The notes beneath the pieces are model-generated. The model did no database searches and was not told the DNA's origin. It saw only the letters and a list, made by a program, of their open reading frames with translations. From a virus, in the IMG/VR virus record IMGVR_UViG_3300025647_000251, positions 1 to 24,781 of that record: a stretch of DNA of 24,781 bases. One strand, 5' to 3'. Below are positions 1-6,564 of this stretch, piece after piece. The position numbers and the translations under genes are program-made. The first letter of the stretch is position 1; each line of letters begins with the position of its first letter.

Positions 1-1
1 T

Positions 2-448
2 GAAGCCAATCGTTTGGTTGATGGTCCATCTATTGGTGGTATGTATCACTTTCAATATGACCCAAAGCATAAGGCAACACTGCCTTATTATGATCGTTTC
101 CCGTTGATCTTTATGGTTGGTGGTGCTGCTGGCGGATTCTATGGATTGAATCTACATTATCTGCCACCTGTGCTTAGAGCAAAACTGATGGATCAACTGT
201 ACACATTGTCAACGAATCGTAAGTATGATGAGTCAACACGTATTGCTATGTCATATAGCATTCTTAGCAAGGCGAGTCGCTTCAAATACTTTAAACCAAC
301 ATTTAAGCATTACCTAAGCAAACATGTGAGATCTAGATTCATTTATATTAGCCCATCTGAATGGGATATTGCACTAATGCTACCAACGCAACGCTTCAGC
401 AAAGCAAGCGCAAGTCAAGTATATACAGACTCAGAGGCAAGAATCTAA
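2..448 (+). CDS. Conserved T4-like virion-cluster protein, 5' end cut by window
   Basis: The reading frame is open to the left edge, so the true start lies outside the window; a TTG at 14 is only an internal codon. The visible part has aromatic-rich blocks (YHFQYDPK, LPYYDRFPLIF, GLNLHYLPP) and a C-terminal WDIALMLPTQRF block. I remember this pattern as a conserved protein of T4-like marine phages, usually encoded beside tail and baseplate genes. I cannot assign a T4 gene number with certainty. The stop codon overlaps the next start (TAATG at 446-450), so the two are translationally coupled. No signal peptide or membrane segment is visible. A structural or assembly role is inferred from position only. 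Confidence 0.75.
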   Translation, partial: EANRLVDGPSIGGMYHFQYDPKHKATLPYYDRFPLIFMVGGAAGGFYGLNLHYLPPVLRAKLMDQLYTLSTNRKYDESTRIAMSYSILSKASRFKYFKPTFKHYLSKHVRSRFIYISPSEWDIALMLPTQRFSKASASQVYTDSEARI

Positions 449-1386
449 TGGCAAGTTTAGGTAAGTTGATTAAACAACAAGCTGGCGGATTAGTTGATGG
501 TGCAATCAACGGATTGCTGGGTGGCATCTTTGGTAATGGCGATTCAGGTCCTGGCTTTAATGTTGAGAATATGATCACCTCTCTGAATACTCAGGGTGTT
601 GCTAAGACAAGCCATTTTGAAGTTTATATTAATGCTGGTAGAGCAAGCGATGGTAAGCGTGAGCGTGAAATGGCATTTAGAATTGAAGCTGTAGATCTGC
701 CAGGAAGAAACCTTATCTTTACTGATCATAAATTCGGTAATCTTGGTCCAATTAATAAGATGCCTAATGGCGGACAAACCTATTCTGATGTAACAATGAG
801 TATTATTTGCTCTGAAGATTTGCGTGAGAAAGAATACTTTGAATGGTGGCATGAGCAAATGGTAAATACAGGTGCTTATGAAGGTACACCATACACTGGA
901 CTTGATGGCAGCTTAAATTCAGCCAAAACAGAACAAGAAAAAATGCTTGCTGAACAAGAAGCTGAGTTCTTTGATGGTCCAACTTCTAGCGTATTAAGTA
1001 ACTGGGACGTGAAGTATTTTACAAACTATATTGGTAATGTAGAAATTAGACAGTACGGTTTGGGTGGCGATCTTCGTTCGGTACATACGCTGCGTGAAGC
1101 ATATCCTATCTTTATATCTCCAGTTTCCATGTCTTGGGGTTCTGAAGATGTAGTGCGTTTACAGGTTACTTTTGCATATAGAAACTACAAGGTTGTATTT
1201 AACAGACAGGATCAGCCAAGTACGCTTGCTGGATTCTCGTTTAAACTTGGCAAGGATGGGTTGTCTGCTAATCTTAACATTCCAGGAATTGGTTCTCTTG
1301 GTTATAGCCCAGGAGCAGGTTTCGGCGGACAAGCAACAGGACTAGCAGGAAAAACGAAAAGCATATTTAAAAATATTTTGAAGTGA
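448..1386 (+). CDS. Tail-tube-fold baseplate protein (gp48/gp54 or gp19-like)
   Basis: I chose the ATG at 448 because it overlaps the upstream stop and begins the protein with MASLGKLIKQQAGG; the longer in-frame extension runs inside the previous gene. The 312-residue product has a Gly-rich N-terminus, then blocks typical of T4-like tail-tube-fold proteins: FRIEAVDLPGRNL near residue 75, then SIICSEDLREKEYFEWWHE, and a late AYPIFISPVSMSWGSED block followed by a beta-rich stretch ending in FAYRNY. In T4 the tube protein gp19 and the baseplate cap and initiator gp48 and gp54 share this fold. Length and the neighbouring gp26-like gene favour a baseplate initiator or cap over the major tube protein. 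The Gly-rich C-terminus (about residues 280-312) looks disordered. The exact T4 equivalent is uncertain. Confidence 0.7.
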   Translation: MASLGKLIKQQAGGLVDGAINGLLGGIFGNGDSGPGFNVENMITSLNTQGVAKTSHFEVYINAGRASDGKREREMAFRIEAVDLPGRNLIFTDHKFGNLGPINKMPNGGQTYSDVTMSIICSEDLREKEYFEWWHEQMVNTGAYEGTPYTGLDGSLNSAKTEQEKMLAEQEAEFFDGPTSSVLSNWDVKYFTNYIGNVEIRQYGLGGDLRSVHTLREAYPIFISPVSMSWGSEDVVRLQVTFAYRNYKVVFNRQDQPSTLAGFSFKLGKDGLSANLNIPGIGSLGYSPGAGFGGQATGLAGKTKSIFKNILK

Positions 1387-1396
1387 GGAGAATAGT

Positions 1397-2104
1397 ATGG
1401 CTTTGCCTAACATTGCGTCACCTACATTTGTGACAAAAATTCCATCAACTGGGCAGGATATTGAGTTCCGTCCGTTTTTGGTAAAAGAAGAAAAGATGTT
1501 GCTTATGGCTCTCGAAGGTCAAGATACCATTGAGATCACCAGAGCAACAAAGAAGATTATTGAATCGTGTGTAATTACTGAAATTGATGTTGATAAGTTG
1601 GCCACATTTGATGTTGAGTATTTGTTTTTGCAGTTGCGTGGTAAGTCTATCGGCGAAGTAATTGAACTTCGTGTTGGACATACTGAAGAAAATTCTTCAT
1701 GCGATCATAAGACTGACATCAAGATCAACATTGATGACATTAAGGTTCAAGGAATTAATACACACAACAAGATTATGATTACAGATCAGATTGGTGTGAA
1801 GGTTCGTTATCCTTCTTTGAATGATGTTACCAATTTGAACTTTGAAGATAAGGATGCTACATTTAAGATTATCGCATCCTGTATTGATGTTGTGTTTGAC
1901 TCCGATAGTGTTTATGATGACTTTAGCGGCGAAGAAATGGTACAGTGGTTGGAAGGGTTGAGTCAAAAGCAGTTTGATAAAATCGCTGCGTTTTTCTCAT
2001 CAATTCCATCGCTAAAATACACTGTCAAGTGGAAGTGTTCTAAATGTAAGAAGGAAGATCACTTTGACTTGGAGGGGTTGCATAGTTTTTTTACCTTTCT
2101 TTGA
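1397..2104 (+). CDS. 26: Baseplate hub / tail assembly protein, gp26 family
   Basis: This 235-residue protein opens with MALPNIASPTF and carries FRPFLVKEEKMLLMALE around residues 25-40, the hallmark of the T4-like gp26 baseplate family. LATFDVEYLFLQLRGKSIGE follows near residues 68-87. A C-terminal CSKC pair followed by LEGLHSFF completes the family pattern. A strong Shine-Dalgarno (AGGAG) precedes the ATG. The zero-frame product stops at 2102-2104, a few codons after a run of seven T, and a -1 shift there joins it to the gp51-like segment. In other tailed phages, a pair of tail-assembly chaperones made by frameshifting sits at exactly this position before the tape-measure gene. Confidence 0.85.
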   Translation: MALPNIASPTFVTKIPSTGQDIEFRPFLVKEEKMLLMALEGQDTIEITRATKKIIESCVITEIDVDKLATFDVEYLFLQLRGKSIGEVIELRVGHTEENSSCDHKTDIKINIDDIKVQGINTHNKIMITDQIGVKVRYPSLNDVTNLNFEDKDATFKIIASCIDVVFDSDSVYDDFSGEEMVQWLEGLSQKQFDKIAAFFSSIPSLKYTVKWKCSKCKKEDHFDLEGLHSFFTFL

Positions 2105-2144
2105 TACATGAGTCACTGGCAAACATGTATCAAATGAATTTTGC
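2086..2144 (+). promoter_or_regulatory. Programmed -1 ribosomal frameshift signal (gp26 to gp51-like)
   Basis: In the gp26 frame the heptamer T TTT TTT occupies 2086-2092. Eight bases later a perfect 10-bp stem begins: TTGATACATG at 2101-2110 pairs with CATGTATCAA at 2124-2133 around a 13-nt loop. Loop bases GCAAA (2119-2123) could also pair with TTTGC (2140-2144) to make a pseudoknot. Slipping back one base gives SFF followed by YLSLIHESLANMYQ and runs on into the gp51-like frame without a stop. A sequencing error in the T run could give the same picture, but the correctly spaced hairpin argues against that. Confidence 0.75.
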
Positions 2145-2271
2145 ACTTATGCAACATCATAAATATAGTTTGACTGAACTTGAAGAGATGATACCTTGGG
2201 AACGAGATATATATGTAACGCTCCTTAAGAACTATCTGGAAGAACAAGAAGAAAGGATGAAGAAAAGATAA
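2125..2271 (+). CDS. 51: gp51-like baseplate hub assembly segment (probable frameshift product)
   Basis: From the ATG at 2125 (or 2134) this frame gives a 48-residue peptide. It contains NFALMQHHKYSLTELEEM and PWERDIYVTLL, the conserved core of the gp51-type baseplate hub assembly proteins of T4-like phages. It is open upstream to at least 2092, in the -1 frame relative to gp26, so the natural product is probably a gp26-gp51 fusion made by slippage on the T run. Independent initiation is less attractive because no convincing Shine-Dalgarno precedes 2125, and the ATG itself lies inside the 3' arm of the hairpin. The C-terminus is charged (EEQEERMKKR). Its stop overlaps the next start codon (TAATG at 2269-2273). 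Confidence 0.75.
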   Translation: MYQMNFALMQHHKYSLTELEEMIPWERDIYVTLLKNYLEEQEERMKKR

Positions 2272-4133
2272 TGGCTGAAGAAACCTCAAATCTACCAGTT
2301 GTTAATGCTATCGGGAACTTGCAAAGAACAAGTTCCTCAGGTGACATTCAGATCAGCAACATTCTTAGTGGCGGATTTAATCGCCTCTCGAGAGGTATCT
2401 TCGGACTACAAGATTCATTTATTGATATATCGCAGCGTCAACAAGAATTTTCGCAACAGCAAATGCTTGCGCAGGAAAAATTCTTTGCAGACAGCATTCA
2501 AGCAACAATAAGTGCTCAGCGTGGTTTGAATTTGCTGAATACAATCTTTACCTTTATGACTACAAGTCAGACGCAAGAACTGCGTAGATTGACTGAACAA
2601 AGAGATAGTCTGCAGGCGCAAAATATTGATCAGCAAGGGAAAATTATTACTGTTACAGAAAGTGTACAACTAGCACTTAAAAAGGTAACAGACCAAACTG
2701 AACTTTCTCAGAGAATTATGGTAAAAATGTCTGGCGTTCTTGGTCAGTCAATTGAAACATTTAACATTATTAAATCAAGACTAGATCAGTTGATCAAAAG
2801 ATTTGATCAGATGTTGATGTTAAATGGTGAAATGGTTAGAATGTCTGCTAAGGCAAGAATGGACACGATGAAGACCAGACTTGGCGCACAACATGGATTA
2901 ACTCCAGAACAAGTAGAATCTATTTGGGAAGGTGTCAAATCTCAAATGCAGGGATTGAAGTTTAATGAAGTTGAGGATGCCAAGAAAAGATTTGGTCCAT
3001 ATATGGAAGGTCTTGTTAATCTTCAAGGATTACAGAAAAGAGTAGAAGAACAAGTTGAAGCAATTCGTGCTGGCGTAGGTGATAGCACTGAATCAATCGT
3101 CATAAACACTCGTGCTAAAAAACAAGAAGCAGAAGCGACAGAACGAGTTGTAAGAGCAAAACAAAGAGAAGAACAACAGATTCGTGAGACCATTCAAGCA
3201 CAATCTTGGTGGGAAAAGGTAAAGGAAGATCAAGAGAAAAATCAAAAATTCCAAGCATCTGATGAAGTGCGTATGGAACAAGCAAGAGCTGCAGCATGGT
3301 TGCGCTTTCAAAACGAATCACCTCTTGTAAAAAATATTATAGATTTTATTGCGACTATTAAGCAAGAAAGACTAGTGAAGAAACTGCGTGGCGAAGATAA
3401 AGCTATGCAACAACAAGCAGAAAGCGAAATTTATGGTATTGGTTTCGGAAAACTAGGTATCATACGACTTCTTGCTTCGCCATTACTTTGGAAAACTGCG
3501 ATTGCTGGTTTTGCTGCTTATGGTCTTTATAAAATCGGCTCTGGATTTATGGAGTTGTTCGATGAAAACAAAAAGAAAGAACGAGAAATTGAGAGAAAGC
3601 AATTTCTAGAAAGTCGTGGTCTTGAAGCTGATAATTGGAAAAGAAATTTGCTTGGTCCATTAGAAGGTTTGTTTACAAGCAATAATAAAGAACTAGAAAA
3701 AATTCAAGCATATCATCGTGAGGGATGGGAAGAAGGAAATTCCAATTGGCTTATTTCTTTGAAGGAATGGTGGGAAGGTATAAAAGAATGGTGGAATGGA
3801 CTTAGACTCAATCCATTCTCTGATGCAACCGCTGCGCCAGCGCAAAATGGACCATACGCTCCAGGATTCGCTCCAGTAGCTCCAAGAACGCCAAGTGAAA
3901 TGGGTGTACCACAAAGGAACGACGGTGCCGCAGTTAATGGCGCATCATCTGCAGCAGCTGCACAGGCGTCTCAGCCGATTATCGTTGACGGAAGCAAGGG
4001 TGGCGACATTACTAATATTGACCAGAGCGTCAATACTAAAGTACAGATGCCTAAGAACGTCGGCTTTACTAAACCAATGTCTCCTGATCCTAGTGGCATG
4101 TACGGTCGTAACTTCGGCTGGCTTGGTCCATAA
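2271..4133 (+). CDS. Long coiled-coil structural protein, probable tail tape measure
   Basis: This 620-residue protein directly follows the gp26/gp51-like pair, the usual place for the tape-measure gene. Residues about 40-360 are rich in Q, E, K and R with heptad-like spacing, predicting long coiled coils. A hydrophobic stretch near residues 395-425 (LLASPLLWKTAIAGFAAYGLY) could be a membrane-spanning segment, as tape measures often have. The C-terminal third holds a Pro/Ala-rich linker (APGFAPVAPRTP) and a short ordered tail ending NFGWLGP. The length is close to T4 gp29 (590 residues), which would suit a tail of about 100 nm. No enzymatic domain is seen. Another internal virion protein is possible. 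Confidence 0.55.
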   Translation: MAEETSNLPVVNAIGNLQRTSSSGDIQISNILSGGFNRLSRGIFGLQDSFIDISQRQQEFSQQQMLAQEKFFADSIQATISAQRGLNLLNTIFTFMTTSQTQELRRLTEQRDSLQAQNIDQQGKIITVTESVQLALKKVTDQTELSQRIMVKMSGVLGQSIETFNIIKSRLDQLIKRFDQMLMLNGEMVRMSAKARMDTMKTRLGAQHGLTPEQVESIWEGVKSQMQGLKFNEVEDAKKRFGPYMEGLVNLQGLQKRVEEQVEAIRAGVGDSTESIVINTRAKKQEAEATERVVRAKQREEQQIRETIQAQSWWEKVKEDQEKNQKFQASDEVRMEQARAAAWLRFQNESPLVKNIIDFIATIKQERLVKKLRGEDKAMQQQAESEIYGIGFGKLGIIRLLASPLLWKTAIAGFAAYGLYKIGSGFMELFDENKKKEREIERKQFLESRGLEADNWKRNLLGPLEGLFTSNNKELEKIQAYHREGWEEGNSNWLISLKEWWEGIKEWWNGLRLNPFSDATAAPAQNGPYAPGFAPVAPRTPSEMGVPQRNDGAAVNGASSAAAAQASQPIIVDGSKGGDITNIDQSVNTKVQMPKNVGFTKPMSPDPSGMYGRNFGWLGP

Positions 4134-4158
4134 AAAAAGGGGGAGCCGAAGCTCCCCC
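4132..4158 (-). terminator. Intrinsic terminator for the gp32 transcript
   Basis: An 8-bp GC stem (GGGGGAGC at 4139-4146 with GCTCCCCC at 4151-4158) closes a CGAA tetraloop. On the - strand it is followed by seven U (4132-4138). It lies between convergent genes. The U tract is on the gp32 side only, so it mainly stops leftward transcription. Confidence 0.9.
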
Positions 4159-4183
4159 AAAACTTACTCACATCAGAAAGGCA

Positions 4184-5086
4184 TCAATCTTCTTCTGCGA
4201 GTTTTTCAAAGAACGATAGATTATCGTCGTCATCATCCCCGAAGGAAACTTCATCGCTTACCTTTGGTGCTGGAGCAGACTTCATCTCAGGTGCCTTAGC
4301 AACTGGTGCTGGTTCATAATCTTCAGCACGAGCAGTTGTATCAGTTGCACCAAGTACACGATCCAACTTCGCCTTCAGTTCCTCATAAGACTTGAAGTGC
4401 TTACGATCAAGGAATTCCTGAAGACTGTACATTGAGTTGTACACCTTTTCAAGTTCGTCATCATCACCATTCAGAAGAGCAGCTGGGGAATCGAACTCTG
4501 ACTTATCATAGTTGCGATAACCTTCCAGATTGCGAATCTTCAGCTTGAATTCAGCACCACCCCAGAAGTCGAAAGGATTGATTGCATCCTCGTCTTCGAA
4601 CTGCGGATTCATTGCTTCGTTCAACTTATCCCAAATCTTCTTGCCATACTTGAACAGGAATACCTTACCTTCATTGGCAGGATTCGCTGGATCCTTTACG
4701 ACGTAGATGTTTGAGTAATAAGAAAGACGACGCTTCTGCTTACGAGCCTGTTCCTTACCAGCATCAGTACCATTGTTCCAAAGCATGCTGTTGTATTCGC
4801 CAACAGGATCCTTTTCGCCGATAGTTGTCAAAGAGTTTTCGATATACCAACCACCAGGACCTTGGAAACCATGGTCAAAGATACGCACGAATGGCAGATC
4901 TTCACCGTTTGGTTCAGGGAGGAAACGAATTACGGCATAACCATTACCAGACTTGTCCACTTCTGGCTTCCAGAAACGATCGTCCGCACCAGATGACTGC
5001 TGCTGACCGCTGGTAAGTTTGCTTGATTCTTGAACTAGACGTGACAGAGAATTGCCACGGGACTTTTTAAGAGATGCAAAAGACAT
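4184..5086 (-). CDS. 32: Single-stranded DNA-binding protein gp32
   Basis: The 300-residue product has the gp32 plan. A basic N-terminus (MSFASLKKSRGNSLSRL) serves cooperative self-association. The OB-type core includes FLFKYGKKIWDKLNEAM and EFKLKIRNLEGYRNYDKS. The tail is very acidic (FGDDDDDNLSFFEKLAEED) and in T4 binds replication partners. I see no Cys/His zinc site in the core, unlike T4 gp32; from memory this is usual for marine relatives. The ATG at 5086 follows AGGT, and the longer in-frame start at 5149 lies inside the promoter -10, so it cannot be used. The protein coats single-stranded DNA at replication forks and in recombination. It has its own promoter and a terminator just downstream. 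Confidence 0.92.
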   Translation of the reverse strand: MSFASLKKSRGNSLSRLVQESSKLTSGQQQSSGADDRFWKPEVDKSGNGYAVIRFLPEPNGEDLPFVRIFDHGFQGPGGWYIENSLTTIGEKDPVGEYNSMLWNNGTDAGKEQARKQKRRLSYYSNIYVVKDPANPANEGKVFLFKYGKKIWDKLNEAMNPQFEDEDAINPFDFWGGAEFKLKIRNLEGYRNYDKSEFDSPAALLNGDDDELEKVYNSMYSLQEFLDRKHFKSYEELKAKLDRVLGATDTTARAEDYEPAPVAKAPEMKSAPAPKVSDEVSFGDDDDDNLSFFEKLAEED

Positions 5087-5148
5087 ATGTATTACCTCGT
5101 ATTGCGTTGTATAAACTTCGTATCCACATTCACATAATATAAGAGACA

Positions 5149-5177
5149 ATTATACTATGATCTAGCATAAATGTCAA
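5149..5177 (-). promoter_or_regulatory. Near-consensus sigma70 promoter of gene 32
   Basis: On the - strand TTGACA (5172-5177) and TATAAT (5149-5154) are separated by exactly 17 bases, a perfect consensus pair. It lies at the 3' end of gene 59 and gives a leader of about 55 nt before the gp32 ATG, room enough for autogenous control by gp32 itself as in T4. Such a strong host-type promoter implies early expression. Confidence 0.88.
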
Positions 5178-5769
5178 GCACTAATTTACGAAACTTAGCA
5201 CTTTCAATTTGTACAGCGTTGTTTAGAAACGGTCTGTACTTATTCATCAGAAACACATGGTCTTGTAACATTTTATCACCGTGCTTTGACCACACTTTAC
5301 CATAACCAACCAAATCATCAAGAATGACCATGGTCTCCAACGAAATCTTTTGCCTCAGCCACGCACGATATAGCAATGGATGCATACCGAGCAATGGATT
5401 CAGCGCCACATCAAGATTTTCCTCTTGATCATTTAGATACATTATATCCTCTTTGAAGGTATAAGTCAAGGAGTCAATCCTCGCCTTCCATTTCTTCAAT
5501 GTAATCAGATTCTCGCCTGACATTAGATTACCAATCCAATGCTCGGAACCTGAGATGTAGTTGGATACAATAAACTCCATAAACTCATCACGCTTAAATT
5601 TGCGTGACATCTTCTCAAAGAAATATCGGTCTTTGCGACCGAGGAAAGTTTCTTCGCTGACTTTTACTTTGCCGTTGTATTTGAAGAAGTTATAGTTCTT
5701 GCGAGTAAAGTGCTGCTGCACCGCAAGATAAGTGCGATATGCATCAAACGCTGACATGTTTTCGCTCAT
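5155..5769 (-). CDS. 59: Helicase loader gp59
   Basis: This 204-residue protein is all-alpha and basic. It begins MSENMSAFDAYRTYLAVQQHF, matching the N-terminus of gp59 loaders, and carries NYNFFKYNGKVKVS and YFISGSEHWIGNL-type blocks, here NYISGSEHWIGNL. In T4, gp59 places the gp41 helicase on gp32-coated forks, and its gene sits next to gene 32 as it does here. I place the start at the ATG at 5769, which overlaps the gp33 stop (TGATG); a second ATG at 5754 (MSAFDAYR) is also possible. The gp32 promoter lies in its last codons. The family call is from recognition of sequence pattern plus gene order. Confidence 0.85.
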   Translation of the reverse strand: MSENMSAFDAYRTYLAVQQHFTRKNYNFFKYNGKVKVSEETFLGRKDRYFFEKMSRKFKRDEFMEFIVSNYISGSEHWIGNLMSGENLITLKKWKARIDSLTYTFKEDIMYLNDQEENLDVALNPLLGMHPLLYRAWLRQKISLETMVILDDLVGYGKVWSKHGDKMLQDHVFLMNKYRPFLNNAVQIESAKFRKLVLDIYARS

Positions 5770-5996
5770 CAAATAGGGAGTTTAGCGCAGGAGCCACCTT
5801 TGATGATGTTTAAATTCTGACACTCAACCATCATCTTTTCTTTGATCAATGGAGAGACCAACTTAGCAGCTGTCTCAACTTCCATTTCATTTTCTTCGCA
5901 CCAGTGTACGATAGCATCAAGATAGGATAGTCGGTAATCTCTTACCATGGTCTCTATAATAATAGAGAACTTGTCTTTCGTCATCACATCGATCAT
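5769..5996 (-). CDS. 33: Late-transcription coactivator gp33
   Basis: This 75-residue protein contains LSYLDAIVHWCEENEMEVETAAKLVSP, the pattern of gp33. In T4, gp33 bridges RNA polymerase and the sliding clamp so that late promoters (TATAAATA) fire. Several TATAAATA boxes in this window fit that system. The 33-59-32 order is the T4-like one. The ATG at 5996 overlaps the upstream stop (TAATG); an ATG four codons later (MTKDKF) is an alternative. Its 3' end overlaps gene 59, so the two are translationally coupled. Confidence 0.82.
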   Translation of the reverse strand: MIDVMTKDKFSIIIETMVRDYRLSYLDAIVHWCEENEMEVETAAKLVSPLIKEKMMVECQNLNIIKGGSCAKLPI

Positions 5997-6211
5997 TAGT
6001 ATCTCTCACAATCATTACAATTAGGAATATTGCATCCTTCACACTTGGTGATTAATGCTCTAGATTTGGTATATGTCCGCAACTTATTGTATGCGTCTTC
6101 GATTGTACTCGGATAGGCGATTATGTTAAAGCCATTGTGTATTTTGTAGTTGCCTCTGTCTGTATCATGATAAACGATATAATTCTGCATTGAGGCAACA
6201 TATTCGAGCAC
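5996..6211 (-). CDS. Small protein with C-terminal Cys cluster, unknown function
   Basis: The GTG at 6211 is preceded eight bases upstream by GGGAG, so I prefer it to the internal ATG at 6190. The 71-residue product has a mixed alpha/beta body (NYIVYHDTDRGNYKI) and ends with four cysteines in CEGCNIPNCNDCE, which could bind zinc or an iron-sulfur cluster. It is the first gene behind the promoter at 6245-6273 and overlaps gp33, so it is expressed with the replication and late-activation genes. I do not recognise a family. Confidence 0.7.
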   Translation of the reverse strand: MLEYVASMQNYIVYHDTDRGNYKIHNGFNIIAYPSTIEDAYNKLRTYTKSRALITKCEGCNIPNCNDCERY

Positions 6212-6244
6212 AGAAGCAACTCCCTTTCATTATTGGAAAGACTT

Positions 6245-6273
6245 AGTATATATCTGATTGTGGTTTTTGTCAA
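6245..6273 (-). promoter_or_regulatory. Sigma70 promoter of the gp33-gp59 operon
   Basis: TTGACA (6268-6273), a 17-base spacer and TATACT (6245-6250) on the - strand. It sits in the short gap just after the rhodanese stop, so the replication genes are uncoupled from the dsrA operon upstream. Transcription should start near 6238, about 27 bases before the GTG of the Cys-cluster gene. Confidence 0.85.
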
Positions 6274-6276
6274 GGA

Positions 6277-6564
6277 TCAATTAGAGCCGAGGCACTCTTT
6301 TAATTGATCATAACCACCAATGTTGATGGCATCAATATCCTTCATGCGAAGGAAGTTCTTTGCCGTCTCAGATCTTGCACCTGAGCGGCAATAGAGAAGA
6401 TACTTACCGAAGGAGTCTAGGCGTGCAAGATCTTCAGGTGCGCAGTGAATCGCTCCAGGAAAATGCCCATGGTAGAATTCGTGAGCGGTGCGAACATCTA
6501 CTATCGTCCACCCCTGCTCTTCTACCATTTGCTTCAGAATCTTGCATTGTTGCTTGTCTATCAT
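6277..6564 (-). CDS. Single-domain rhodanese (sulfane-sulfur transferase)
   Basis: The 95-residue product is a complete single rhodanese domain. It has the WTIVDVRTAHEFYHGHFPGAIH opening (residues 19-40), the active-site loop CRSGARS with the catalytic Cys at 59, and the closing INIGGY. The loop is the type seen in GlpE and sulfurtransferases that hand sulfane sulfur to other proteins. No signal peptide is seen, so it is cytoplasmic. Its ATG overlaps the dsrA stop (ATGA), so the two are translated together. In sulfur oxidisers a rhodanese-TusA-DsrE relay feeds sulfur to DsrC and DsrAB. Pairing it with dsrA suggests the same route, although tRNA thiolation or general persulfide handling cannot be excluded. 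Confidence 0.9.
   Translation of the reverse strand: MIDKQQCKILKQMVEEQGWTIVDVRTAHEFYHGHFPGAIHCAPEDLARLDSFGKYLLYCRSGARSETAKNFLRMKDIDAINIGGYDQLKECLGSN

Noticed and set aside
361-447. Upstream extension of the tail-tube-fold protein
   Set aside because: It runs inside the previous gene; the ATG at 448 is coupled to that gene's stop.
2158-2165. CATAAATA as a possible late promoter before the tape-measure gene
   Set aside because: It lies inside the gp51-like coding segment and differs from the consensus first base; not strong enough to list.
5087-5149. Longer gp32 frame starting at 5149 (MSLILCECGY...)
   Set aside because: Its start codon lies within the -10 of a perfect sigma70 promoter and lacks a ribosome-binding site; the ATG at 5086 has AGGT and the family N-terminus.
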